Shown: positions 13,018-24,300 of the stretch, in pieces
Numbering within the stretch: position 1 is the first letter of the stretch
Layout of the letters: each line of letters begins with the position of its first letter
Source: Ciona intestinalis
Taxonomy: Eukaryota > Chordata > Ascidiacea > Phlebobranchia > Cionidae
Direction: 5' to 3'
NCBI RefSeq assembly: GCF_000224145.3
Contig: NW_004190472.2
Span: 62,001-126,000 of the forward strand
DNA: 64,000 nucleotides
The notes under the pieces: generated by a model
Databases searched by the model: none
What the model saw: the letters and a program-made list of their open reading frames with translations, nothing else
Told to the model about the DNA's origin: nothing
Translations under genes and position numbers: made by a program

Positions 13018-15196
13018 TCAAAACAAAATATCATCATGTTGACTGGCTGCGGCCTTATAGCTCGTCTCTGAGTTATAGCTAGTTATCTGACTTTCAGTTG
13101 CAGGAGTTTGGTTGAATTTCTCCTCGACTGCTCGCGCTTTAACAAGTGATCCATCCGCTGCTATGTGAGTTGTACAAGCGCCGAATCCAACCGGTTCTAT
13201 ATTCACTGTCATTGATGTCGCTTTTGACTTCTTGTGCTTCGTGGAAGAGGGCAAAACCGGTGCCCGCCTGGGTCCGTGTGAGCGCTTCGACTCACTTTGT
13301 TTTTTTGTTTCTTCTTTTTTCTCATCTCCTTTAAAGTTCTCGTTTGCCGAATATGCTCCGTTCTGCAGCAAATAAAGGACCACATGAAAGAAACTAATTT
13401 AAAATCGAATTAGGCATTCAATTTAGCCACAACAAAACGCAGAAATTAGCTTGGGAGAAATAAATAACTACAATAGCGAAGATATCGAACATAAATTCAA
13501 CGTCATTAACGAGCTTCGAAACGTCGCTAGAGGATACATTATGTTTGCAAATCAATATCCGTTTCGGTAAAGAAAGAAGTTATTATCGCCTAAGGGACAC
13601 GTATTGACTATGTTATATAATAATAGATTGGGGCAAGCTATAGTCTATTTTTTATTTTCGTTTATCGTCCCATTTGGTAGTAAACAGACACTATGTTTAA
13701 AATATAAATGCTCGTCTATTCTTACGACTTTAAAAGAGTGTTTTTATTAGTTTAACACACGATTACGAAATATCTAACATTATAAGCTCACTCCATTACC
13801 CCACAGTAGTATATATATTTAGTTGAGATAACGTTACACTTAAACGGGACAAACATAACTGCTTCGAACAAACATTATCGGCTTCATTGCGTTATCAATT
13901 CGGTGCGAAAAATTGTGCGTAATGCATTATATGCGATACAGAATGCATGGATAAAAAATAAATAGCTTGCAATTCGTAAAATAAACAAGCATAAGATATA
14001 TAGTAGTTTTGGGTAGGACGGGACACCTTTTCAGTCTGTTTTCTCGTCCCATTTGGTAGTACCAAAGAACATAGAATTACAAAACCGTTCCGTTACGGCA
14101 TAGACCGTTGTTAATTGTTTAAAACGCAATCAGGAATACTGAATATTATGTGCTAAAGGTGTACCGTCTTTTCCTCATTCTACTATATGTGTCTTACCAC
14201 GCGTCCGGTCATAAACATGTTCGACTCTTTGTTGATATCAGAACCGTACCACCCAGCGTCACCTAGCGGATTCGTATCGAGTTTTTCTTCGTCGGCAGTT
14301 TTTTTCTTGCAACAACAACAAAGGAGTTTCTCAACGTGGAAATATTTCCCGATAAATATACCAGCCACGGCTACCATGACAGAGGCCGATAAAGCTACAC
14401 CAAGTACCACGACCTTGTTACTGCCGCCTGCGTCTGTAGGTTGTAAAATATATGTGAGATTAAGTAAGTTATGTGGAAAGTGGGGTAGGATGGGATATCT
14501 TTAGTGGGATAAGATGGGGCATCGTTGGTGGGGTAGGATGGTGTATCTTTAGTGGGATAAGATGGGATATCGTTGGTGGGGTAGGATGGGATATCTTTAG
14601 TGGGATAAGATGGGGGTATCGTTGGTGAGGTAAAATAGGAGACCGTTAGTGGGGTTGGATAAGATATAACAGTGGGGTAAGATGGGATACAGCAGTGGGG
14701 TAGGATGGGATACGGTTAGCGAGGTAAGATGGGGCATCGATGGGATATGAGTGAATGAGTTTAATATGAGTGAATCTATGTAACATATTTATCCTTAATT
14801 GCGTGGCGAGATAAGGACAGTCGTTATAACTCGGGTGTTCTGTCCCATACAACTCGTGCCAGCTTACAAGTTACCACGTATAGTAACGTGGGATAAGACG
14901 TGATATCTTTAGCACACAATGTCCTGGTTGTGTTTTAAACAATTAACAACAGTCTATATGGAAGTCGTAGGGGTGCGGTTTTAAAATTCTTTGAATATGT
15001 TTTGTTTACTACTAAATGGAATGAAAAGGTGTCCCACCTACCCCCATCCCACTATATGTAACTTAGTGATGATTATTTATGGTTAAACCACTTTTATTTT
15101 CTTCTAAAAATGTGAGGTTCTACATCAAGGGTCACCAGTGGACCTGGGATTTAGGATCAGATTGTCGCCACATTCCAACTCTGGTAAACTACAGAC

Positions 15197-15230
<34 letters not shown>

Positions 15231-15552
15231 TTAGTGGGGTGGGGGAAGATGGGACACTTTTTCGTTCCATTTTCTTATGCCATTTGGTAGTAAACAAAGA
15301 ACATTCAGAAAATTTTAAAAACGTATCCTGACGACTTTATAGACCGTTGTTAATACAATCAGGATATTTCTATTTTATGTGCTAAAGGTGCCCCATCTTC
15401 CTCACCCTACTATACATAATGTTTGACTCGCCTTTTTTATCTTCATCATTCGTCTCTTCGTCAGGTGTCCTCATGACGTCATCAGAATTTTGTCCCAAAG
15501 CAGATTGAAATAGAAACACCAGCACAAGAGCAACGTAGATTGTAGATTTCAT
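13018..15552 (-). CDS. Small type I membrane protein, unknown family
   Basis: Three exons are visible. The signal exon starts at ATG 15552: MKSTIYVALVLVFLFQSALG is a signal peptide, followed by an acidic stretch (DDVMRTPDEETNDEDKKGE). The transmembrane exon (about 14440-14198) has the hydrophobic segment VVVLGVALSASVMVAVAGIF, then a juxtamembrane CCCCKKK, a likely palmitoylation site, and an acidic cytoplasmic tail. Its donor CGCGTG|GTAAGA joins in phase 0 to the last exon (13362-13018, stop TGA at 13020-13018), a basic then Ser/Thr-rich tail (KGDEKKEETKKQSESKRSHG). An AATAAA lies about 130 bp past the stop, near 12888. The end of the signal exon is unresolved: it runs directly into a MITE, and the candidate donors there (ATTAT|GTATAG, TAGG|GTGAGG) do not match the best transmembrane-exon acceptor in phase, so a small exon may be missing. 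I do not recognise the family. Confidence 0.68.
13619..13812. mobile_element. MITE, TAGTAGGGTGG family, diverged
   Basis: TAATAGATTGGGGCAAGC to ATTACCCCACAGTAGTATATA, with a recognisable CCATTTGGTAGTAAACA core. Confidence 0.7.
13999..14187. mobile_element. MITE, TAGTAGGGTGG family, next to an exon
   Basis: TATAGTAGTTTTGGGTAGG to TCCTCATTCTACTATAT. Its right end is about 10 bp from the donor of the transmembrane exon at 14198. Confidence 0.85.
14477..14745. repeat. Minisatellite built from the MITE terminus
   Basis: About a dozen imperfect 20-23 bp units alternate GTGGGGTAGGATGGGATATC and GTGGGATAAGATGGGGCATC with TTTAG or GTTG joints. Each unit resembles the MITE end TAGTGGGGTAAGATGGGACA. 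Confidence 0.85.
14775..14880 (-). mobile_element. SINE tail unit
   Basis: ATTGCGTGGCGAGATAAGGAC, GTTATAACTCGGGTGTTCTG and CAGCTTACAAGTTACCACG, reverse orientation. Confidence 0.7.
14888..15056. mobile_element. MITE, TAGTAGGGTGG family
   Basis: GTGGGATAAGACGTGATATC to CCCCCATCCCACTATAT. Slightly short. Confidence 0.8.
15201..15229. repeat. AT dinucleotide run
   Basis: About 13 AT repeats abutting the next MITE. Confidence 0.9.
15231..15413. mobile_element. MITE, TAGTAGGGTGG family, abutting the signal-peptide exon
   Basis: TTAGTGGGGTGGGGGAAGATG to CCTCACCCTACTATA. Read on the minus strand, its terminus follows the codons for GESNI directly and offers the donor-like TAGG|GTGAGG. Confidence 0.85.
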
Positions 15553-16515
15553 TATTTCCAAGTCTTTGATTGCAGTCAATTTTAATGCGATATATTCTCA
15601 AACTGTCTGTTAGAATATATAAACGCATAGTTAGGTTACAAAACAAAGAAAAAAAAGGGAAAACTTAAAGACTTGTTCTAAATAATACATACCGTAGATA
15701 AGCAACGAGTGAATATTGTTAGGAATATTGTCATAAATGAATTTTAAAAACTGTAAAGAACTTTCTAATCTGGTAAATAACGTAAGAATTCTATAGTTCA
15801 CGGTAAAAAGCTAGATTAAAATGCCTTGATCATAGTTCCGGTAAAATTTTTCTCTGGACTTTTACCAACACTAATTACTAACCCCCTTTATTGACTGTAA
15901 GCTTCTAATATAGTACTTGTTATTTTGTGTGTATTTCTAACGGATATTACGGCTGTAAATCTGGTTCGAACAATGCTGGCAAAAATGACATCAATACACG
16001 TAATCCTTTGTGTGTAGACGGCCCATGGTAGATGCGAATATTTTGCCCCAGGCGTTAAAGTGGTTTGTCAACAATCACATTCCTGGGTTGAGACTTGAAA
16101 TTAAATAAGTAATAATCACTTTCAGACGCGTGGCCGTTTGGGTCGCCGAGTGCAACATAATTGCCTATATTAATTTATGGTAATATAGTAGGGTGTGGGA
16201 AGACGAGACACCTTTTCATTATAATTTTTCGTCCCATTTGTTAGTTAACAAAGAACATTCAAAGAATTATAAAACCGTATCTTCACGACTCTCATAGACT
16301 GTTGCGCATTTAACAATAGTATATGTTGATTATGTTCGCGTTCGTTTTAGGTCTAAACTGCATAATAAGTAAAATATAACAGTTGAACTGGTCAAAATTT
16401 TAGTATGGGCGAATGGGGACAAATCATATTTTGACTTTGTCTTGTATCACCTACGGGCATTTCCCTGCTACGAGGAGTTACAAAAAATATGCTTCACGTA
16501 ATTGAAGAATAAAAT
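15553..16515. promoter_or_regulatory. Divergent intergenic region, membrane-protein gene and NAT9
   Basis: About 960 bp between two divergent start codons, so it should hold both promoters. It contains a MITE truncated at its right end (16184-16325) about 190 bp before the NAT9 ATG. No coding exon is visible. Confidence 0.45.
16184..16325. mobile_element. MITE, TAGTAGGGTGG family, right end lost
   Basis: TATAGTAGGGTGTGGGAAG start and core to CATAGACTGTTG. No right terminus. Confidence 0.75.
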
Positions 16516-18305
16516 ATGAAAGTCAACGAAAATGTTGCGTTAGTGGGCGACGAAGTTGTATTGGTACCTTATAAGAAGCACCATGTATTGAAATATCACG
16601 AATGGATGAAGTCGCCTACACTGCAACAATTAACTGCTTCTGAACCTTTGACTTTAGATGAGGAATACGAAATGCAAGAATCGTGGTCTAAAGATGAAAA
16701 CAAACTAACGTTTATTATTCTGTGTCTTTCAAAATGGAGGTAATGACATATTGTACGCATATAGTTTAAACACATTACAATTGATGTGGCTCTGGTTAAC
16801 ATAAAACAGATTTTTTCACTGGCACTGTGACACACTTTTTGGTGCTAGTAAAGAATCCCCTTCCACCTTATTTGCTAACCACTAACCCCTAGGTTAGGGG
16901 GTTAGGTGTTAACGGTTAGGGGGCTAGTGGTTATAGGGGTTAGGAAATAAGGTGGGGGGGGAAAGACTCTTCACTAACACCCAGTTTTTAGCACGCTAGC
17001 CTTTAACAAGAAGGTTATAGGTTCAAGGCTCGTCAATGCTACCATTGTGGGCCTATGTATCTCTAGGCAAGACACTTATTGGCAATTGCTCCAACCCAGT
17101 GGTCACTAATGGGTTGTACAAATTGTCAGCCATACATAAATAAAAGTAATCACCCACAAAGTAACATACATGAATAACATGATATAGCATTTATTTAATT
17201 TATGGTTAACATCAGCCAGTACGAATTATTTAAATCGTTAGTTCTAAGACATTGAAGTTAAGATTGTCATAAAAGTTTGTCCATAGTTCTGGTCTCCAAA
17301 AAGCATTTCTGGCTTAATCAATTTTGGATATATGCCGGTTTAATTTTTCCTAAAAATAATTTTGTTGAATACCATATTCTGCTCACTGGAAACAGAAAAT
17401 TCTCTTAATTTTAAAATATTTCAAATGCCCAGTCTTAAGTACATCAATCTGTACAATTTACATGTCACTAACAATCCGTAAACTTAACACCATTTGAAAA
17501 TGGAACTCACACAACTTCATACCTGCAAATTCTGCTTACATAACACTGTGAAGTTCACTTTGCAACCAGAATGTTATAAAAAACGACGCATCAAAAATTG
17601 TCTTGCTTTCTCACCTCGCAAGGCAAAAACAGCAATAAAATAATGAACCAAAAGTAAAAGCTGACATGCGGAATATATAATTCAACCCACACTTGCACAT
17701 CAGTTTGGGCAGAAATTATCTATTTTTTGGGCAGAAATTATCTAAAAAACTGCATGAAAATAGCAAAGATTATAATTTGTATTAATAAAAGCAAATATAC
17801 ATTGCAATATTTCTCAGTTGCAACAAGCAAAAAACCTAAAAATGCGAGCTTGACAGTGAAATATAATAAAATAACAAGCATTATATATTCCAGAGAATTC
17901 TGTAAATCGCGAATTCAAAAGCCAACCCAAGAAACTTTAAGCGAACAAGATGATGTTGGAGCCATGGTGGGCGATATTAATGTCTATATGCACGAACAGG
18001 ATGCTGAAATATCAGTGATGGTTGCAGAGACCAAATATCAAAAGCTCGGCTTTGGGACGGAGGCGTGCCATCTTATGATGCAATATGTTATTTCTGTGTT
18101 GAATGTGGAAAAATTCGTTGCAAAAATTGACACAGAAAATATCCCGAGTTTGAAATTATTTCAAGACAAACTATGTTTTAAAGTGACAACTGAGTGTAAT
18201 GTGTTTGGGGAAGTTACGCTACAGCTTCACAATCAACAACAGAATTATAAAGAAAAACTAAACCTGCAAAATTATGACCAGTTTTTGCTTGGTACCTGCA
18301 CTTAA
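16516..18305 (+). CDS. NAT9: NAT9-type GNAT N-acetyltransferase
   Basis: Two exons, 16516-16739 and 17894-18305 (TAA), joined in phase 2 (AG|A gives Arg), give 211 residues. Human NAT9 is 207. Exon 1 reads MKVNENVALVGDEVVLVPYK, then YHEWMKSPTLQQLTASEPLT, EEYEMQESW and KLTFIIL, which matches the NAT9 N terminus almost residue for residue. Exon 2 has VGDINVYM, an acidic stretch, then VAETKYQKLGFGTEACHLMM, the GNAT acetyl-CoA loop (Q/RxxGxG/A form), followed by KFVAKIDTENIPSLKLFQDK and VFGEVTLQL. NAT9 acts in the cytosol and has been linked to N-terminal acetylation and microtubule stability in other animals. The 1.15-kb intron holds a foldback repeat and a SINE. The start is the first ATG after an in-frame stop-rich leader. 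The gene converges on the glutaredoxin-DUF547 gene, whose stop lies 27 bp downstream on the other strand. Confidence 0.95.
16842..16983. repeat. Foldback repeat in the NAT9 intron
   Basis: Left arm GGTGCTAGTAAAGAATCCCC with CCACCTTATTTGCTAACC pairs with the right arm AGGAAATAAGGTGG, AAAGACTCTTCACTAACACC. The loop is GGTTAGGGG-rich. Probably a small foldback MITE. Confidence 0.7.
16984..17180 (+). mobile_element. SINE, tRNA-derived
   Basis: Head with a B-box-like GGTTCAAGGCTCG, then CCATTGTGGGCC, CTAGGCAAGACACTTATTGG, CCAGTGGTCACTAATGGGTTG and CAGCCATACATAAA. Lies in the NAT9 intron. Confidence 0.8.
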
Positions 18306-18331
18306 TATTATATATTGTGAGAAAAAAAGTT

Positions 18332-21300
18332 TTATTTCTTGTTTGAACCCCAGTCATAATGTAGGTAAACTAGTTTATATGCATTCTTGTCCAATAGAAG
18401 TGCTAAATCTTGTTTCTTCAATCCATTTGGCATGTGTTCTTTTACCCATAGTAAGACCTGAAGTACAACTTTATTATTGCGTATATGATGTAACAAATAT
18501 ATGTAAATTATGTTACTTGCTTGCGTATATGATGTAACGAATACATAAATGATATTACTTTCTTGCGTATATGATGTAACGAATACACATAAATGATATT
18601 ACTTGCTTTATTCTAGCATGGCCGGAAAATGACAGTCGTTATAACAAGGGTGTTCTCTTTTATACAGCTTGTGCCTGTTTACGGTTTACCAGAATGTATT
18701 TTTGTTTTTGTTTTTAATGTATGGCTGACAATTTTTCAATGTTTGGGAAAATATCCTACTAGTAATGAATAAAGTTCGATTTATGTTTTTTGTTTGTTTG
18801 GAAACATTGGCATCTTAGCAATTTGAATTAAATAAAGTTTTTAGGATTTATAAAAAATTCTTGATTTTATGGTTATTTAAGAGAAAAACACAAAACATGG
18901 GGGAAGCACCAGAACAAAGTGGGAAAATAATATTAACATTTGCCGTCTAAGATCTGGTGCTACTAAATACGTACCAGACAAAAATCAAGTCCAACCAATT
19001 GTATATAATAAGAAATATATATTTTGCCTAAATGGCATCGTCAGTCTCCTATTTAAATAGAATTATTTGATGTCTACTTTGTCAAAAGCAGGCTGTATAC
19101 TTCACAATAGAAGTACAATGGTTATTATGAATGCTATTCATTCTCCTTTGTCAGGGAAACTGTTTCTGATTTCACGCCATATGTGGTGTCTTCATACTTC
19201 TCATACACATATATATGCAGCGGTTAGTAACTATAAAACCTTGTTGAAACATTTTTAAAATACCAGCTCTTATTATTTAGGCAACTAAGCATTAAAAGTA
19301 CGGTGATTATTTATCATTGCTTTGTGTTTTTATGCAATAACTCTCAATTGCTGTAACCCAGTGGTCACTAATGAGTTGTTTAAATGTCAGCCATACAGGA
19401 AAAAAACACCCAGATGTTACATACATGATAACTTGTAAGCGGGCATGATGTGAATGAAACAGAACACTTGTGTTATAACTGCCAGTGCCTTGCCACGTGA
19501 GGATAAATAGCTACGTATGTGGTAACTTGTAAGCGGGCCAAGGTGCGTGTGAAACAGAACGCCCATGGTATAACAACTGTAGTTGCCCACCAATGCAAGG
19601 ATAAATAAATTTGATAAAATTATTCATTCCATTTACCTCATGGGGCGTGTTGCCAAAATCTTCTTTATACCACTTGAATATAAGACTTAAACCAATGAGA
19701 CCTTGTTTCTTGTCCACTCTACAACCATCTTCACCCTCAAGGAAGGAAGCTGCTGCCAATTTCAACTGATTTTCTATATTCTGTGTATTGGTAAATGATA
19801 CTTATGATTGAATGTAAGTTATTTATCTGGAGGCGCAAAAAAAGAATCCAAAAAAATAATAAAAAACACCCACACAAGTTTACATAGGTGGTACATCATA
19901 ATAGGGCACAAGGTGTATCAAACAGAACACCCGTGTTACAACAACTGGTTGCCCGCCACGTGAGGATAAATAAGTTACATACGTGAAAACTTGTAAAAGA
20001 GCTTGAGGTGTATAAAACAGAACACCCGTGTTACAACGGCTGGTTGCCCCGCCATGCGGGGATAAATAAGTTACATACATGAAAAATTGTAAAAGAGCAC
20101 GAGGTGTATGAAACAGAACACTTAGGATATAATGACTGGCAGTGCCTTGCCATGCGAGGATAAATAGCTACATATGTGGTAACTTGTAAGCGGCACGAGG
20201 TGCATAAAACAGAACATCCGTGTTAACAAAGACTTGTTTTCCAGACACAGGAGAATACATAAGTTACATTAATTTATTCCTACTCACATCTGGAGAATAA
20301 GTTTTAATAGGTGGACAACTCTTGGCTCCACAAACCAATGCAAAGTGTATGAGAGGTTCATTTGGTTGGAGGATATACTGAAGTCGTGGATCAGATTTCG
20401 AGAATGGTTTCACCATCATACCAACACCCTGGTGAAGTTAAATAAGTTAGACACACTATATATTGGTACATCTCAAGGGAAATGTCTGGCGCCGTGGCAA
20501 AGTGGTTAGCGCACCTGCCTGTAACCAATAGGTAATGGGTTCAAGGCTCGACGCTGCTACCATTGTGGGCAAATGTGTCCTTGGGCAAGATATTCATTCA
20601 TTTATTCAAATGAACATATGGGTTGTCCAAATTGTTAGCATACACGGCAAAAAAACAGAAAAAAAACCCACAGAGTTGGAGGATTGGCAGCAAAAGTACA
20701 TCTGTTTAAACCGCGTAAAAGGGTAAATTGTACTTGTGTTTTATTTAAATATGTCAAACGAAATGGGTTACACCAACAAATGTAAAGAATAAAACTCTAC
20801 ATCAAGTTATAAACATATTTAGTATCACCTTTCTATTTGCTCTCAAAACTCCATTCTCAATTTCTTGCAAATTAAATTTATGTCCACCAATGATGTAACT
20901 TGCGTCGTTAAAAAACTAAAAATATTTTAAATGTGAAATTAAAAACCATTTCTCCATTATAAGCCAAAAGTAAAACTACATTTCGTCATAAACCCATTTC
21001 ATAAAGCTGCCATGCTATTTAGTTTTTTTTAGTTTATTTACAAATGCCATTTAGTCATATTAAACCTACTTTTATAAAGCTACATCTTTTTATTTTTTAA
21101 ATGTTAAATATAAAAATAAAGCATTTCTTCATTATAAGTGACAAGCAAACTTCATTTCGTCATAAACCCATTTCATAAAGCTGCCATGTTTTAATAATAG
21201 GGCTCGAGAATAAATTGTTTGTACAGTTGGCTAACCAAACCCAATTTAAATTCATTAAATTTTAATGCAGGGTTAATAATGGACCTTGTGCTTGTATAAG

Positions 21301-24300
21301 ATGTTCCCTCATTTGTGTAAAGTAGGCATCTATATTGATGTTTTCAATGCCAAACCATGTGTATATAATTTATCACCATCTTCTAAAATAGCAAAACCAG
21401 GCAAAATGCAATTTTCTGTTGTTTTAGTCTTAGTGTTAATTTTCAAAACAGTAGATTAGACTCATTAGAATTTAACAAAAGTTTCCCTACTCAATTTTGT
21501 AAAGCAAGCATCTATATTGATTATTGGTCTCATTGCCAAACCATGTATGTTGATAAGTAATCTTCTAAACAAGCAGTCTTTATTAATGTTAATAATGTTG
21601 GCAGAATAAAATATTCTGTTTCAAAACCGTATATTACAAAGTTTAACAAAGTTTTCGAATTCAATTGTGCAAGCATCTATATTAGTGTTTTATGCCATAC
21701 CATGTCACACTGTGTGCTGATAATTTATATCTTCTAAAATAGGCAGGATACATTTTCTTGTTGTTTTAGTGCCCATTTCCAAACAGAACATTACCGATCA
21801 TGTTTTTATTGAACCAAGTCTGATGGTATTCAATGATACATAGAATGTCATATACCAAAGCCACACTCATTTATCAGTACAATTGAAAGGAGGTTATTAT
21901 ATTCTAAGTTTTCCTCTATTATTGTAGTTCATATATACATTAGGGTGGGGGAAGATGGGACACCTTTTAACTCTATTTTCTCGTCCAGTTTAGTAGTAAA
22001 CAAAGAACCTTTAAAATATCATAAAACTATATCCTCACGACTTCCATAGACCGTTGTTAATTATTAAAAACACGATCAGGATATTTGTATATTGTGTGCT
22101 AAAGGTGTCCCGTCTTCCCCCACACTACTATATAATATACTTTAACAGTTTTGCAATGGTCTATTTCCATTTTATTCTATGTGGGTGAGGTCCTGCAGCG
22201 AGGCACGCCATTGGTCTTGAGTTTAAGTCAGGATTGGCCTATTTCCCTAATGAACTAATAAACAAGAACCAACCTTGTATCTTTGCCAAGTAGTTTCTGG
22301 GAAGCCAAGTTTGATATTCGCATGAATAACAAGTGCGTTGTATATGTTGATGAAGAAAGCCAAGCTCTCTTGTCTTGGCATGTCATCTATCTGTGTGGAT
22401 GAATCAATGTTACTTTTATCCATGGCGGGGCAAAAACAGTCTTTATATAACACGATTTTCGTTTCATACACCCCGTGTCAGCTTACAAGTAACCACAAAT
22501 ATAACTTTGTGTGTGATTTTGAGCGGATTTTTGTAAACACACCATATGTGTGTCTGGTGTATAAGAAGACACTCATGTTATAAATGAACAGTGAGCATGA
22601 GGTGTATGAATACACCATGTGTGTCTGGTGTATAAGAAGACACCCATGTTATTATAACTCGACAGTGAGCATGAGGTGTATGAACACACCATGTGTGTCT
22701 GGTGTACAAAGACACCAATGTTATAGCTCGAAAGTGAGCATGAGGTGTATGAATACACCATGTGTGTCTGGTGTACAAAGACACCAATGTTATAGCTCGA
22801 AAGTGAGCATGAGGTGTATGAATACACCATGTGTGTCTGGTGTATAAGAAGACACCAATGTTATTATAACTCGAAAGTGAGCATGAGGTATAGGAATTCA
22901 TTATGTGTGTCTGGTGTATAAGAAGACACCAATGTTATAACTTAACAGTGGGCATGAGGTGTATGAATACATCATGTGTGTCTGGTGTATAAGAAGACAC
23001 CCATGTTATAACTCGACAGTGAGCATGAGGTGTATGGATACACCATGTGTGTCTGGTGTATAAGAAGACACCCATGTTATAACTCGACAGTGAGCATGAG
23101 GTGAATAGAAATACATTATGTGTGTCTGGTGTATAAGAATAGTTAGGCATAATGTAAACCGGAACCACAGTTAGTTCCCATCACACCTGTGCCCTTTGCA
23201 GTTGAGCAACTTGTTCAACGTAATCTTTAAACTTCACGCTTTCACTGATACCCGTGTAATCTACATGTTTGCCGTCCTTGGAAAGAAAGTCACCATAGAG
23301 ATGTAATATTGTTTTCCTTATCAACAAAGACAGTTCTGACGCTGTGAAAAATATTACACCTGTTTTAATGCTTTTAAAAATAGATATTTATAGCAAAAGT
23401 AATATATTATGTTAAACAATATTTTATCTTCTATGCTGTGAGACTTTGTCAAGTTTAACTTCTTGTATCAGAAAACCGTTCTTCAAAAGTGTTTTATTAC
23501 ATCATCATTATACTATTGTCCAGTGGCGCAGCCAGAAAAAAATAAGGAGGAGTTTTAATCAAAAAGTTTTCAGAAATATTTAAAAAAAAATTTTTTTTAA
23601 TTAATTTTTTTGGGGGGTTAAAAGGGCCAAGGGGGGAGGGGTCGCGACACCCTAAACCCCCCTGGCTGCGCCACTGCTATTGTCTGTAATAGGGTAGAAA
23701 AGTTCTTGAACGAAAAATTAATCAGATAAACAAATTTTAAATTAAAGGATTTAACTGGATCACATTTCATTATTTAGTTAAAACGCTTACATTTTGAGTT
23801 TCAATTAAAATTTCATTTTTTGGATAAAAATTATTTAGTAAAAACTCAAGATTCATACCAGAAGTCAATGCCTTGTAGGATGTTAAGCCAGCATTCAATG
23901 CATTTGAAGGCCAATGTTGGAGCAAGCGATATAGAGTTGAATCATCTTTCATGTTTTGAACCTTTTTTACCGCTGCCATAAACTTCTTGTTGATCAGTTC
24001 TTGGCCAATTTCTTTAGCGGAATCTCTATCTGGTGGTGAATGTTTTACATTCTTCTTGTAATACAGTATGTGGTTTAAATATTATTAAATGTATATATTT
24101 ATGTAAGGTTTAAATATGATTGTTTATTATGCATCACTCTTACAGTGAGTAGCATGACTCTGCAAAATTTACTGTGTTTATTTATAGGTGGCCAGAGTGT
24201 TGGGGTAATGAGAATAATCTGGTTTAAATCACAAGGACCTCACTCGTACATAATAGAACGTGCAAATACAATGTTGAGGTTATGGGCCAACTCTGCCCTA

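Noticed and set aside
19067..19258. Possible minus-strand exon reading YVYEKYEDTTYGVKSETVSL before a stop
   Set aside because: The true last exon (YDWGSNKK, 18457-18332) fits phase and DUF547 ending; this stretch has no family match.
20486..20560. Possible functional tRNA gene
   Set aside because: A- and B-box-like motifs are present, but the cloverleaf does not close and the sequence continues into the SINE body.
22530..23140. CRISPR-like array
   Set aside because: Units are near-identical throughout with no unique spacers, and the genome is animal.
22573..23168. Long overlapping open frames on both strands with repeated peptide (TPCVSGVQRHQCYS, HTWCIHTPHAH)
   Set aside because: They are products of the 69-74 bp minisatellite and are open in several frames at once; no start context or splice support.
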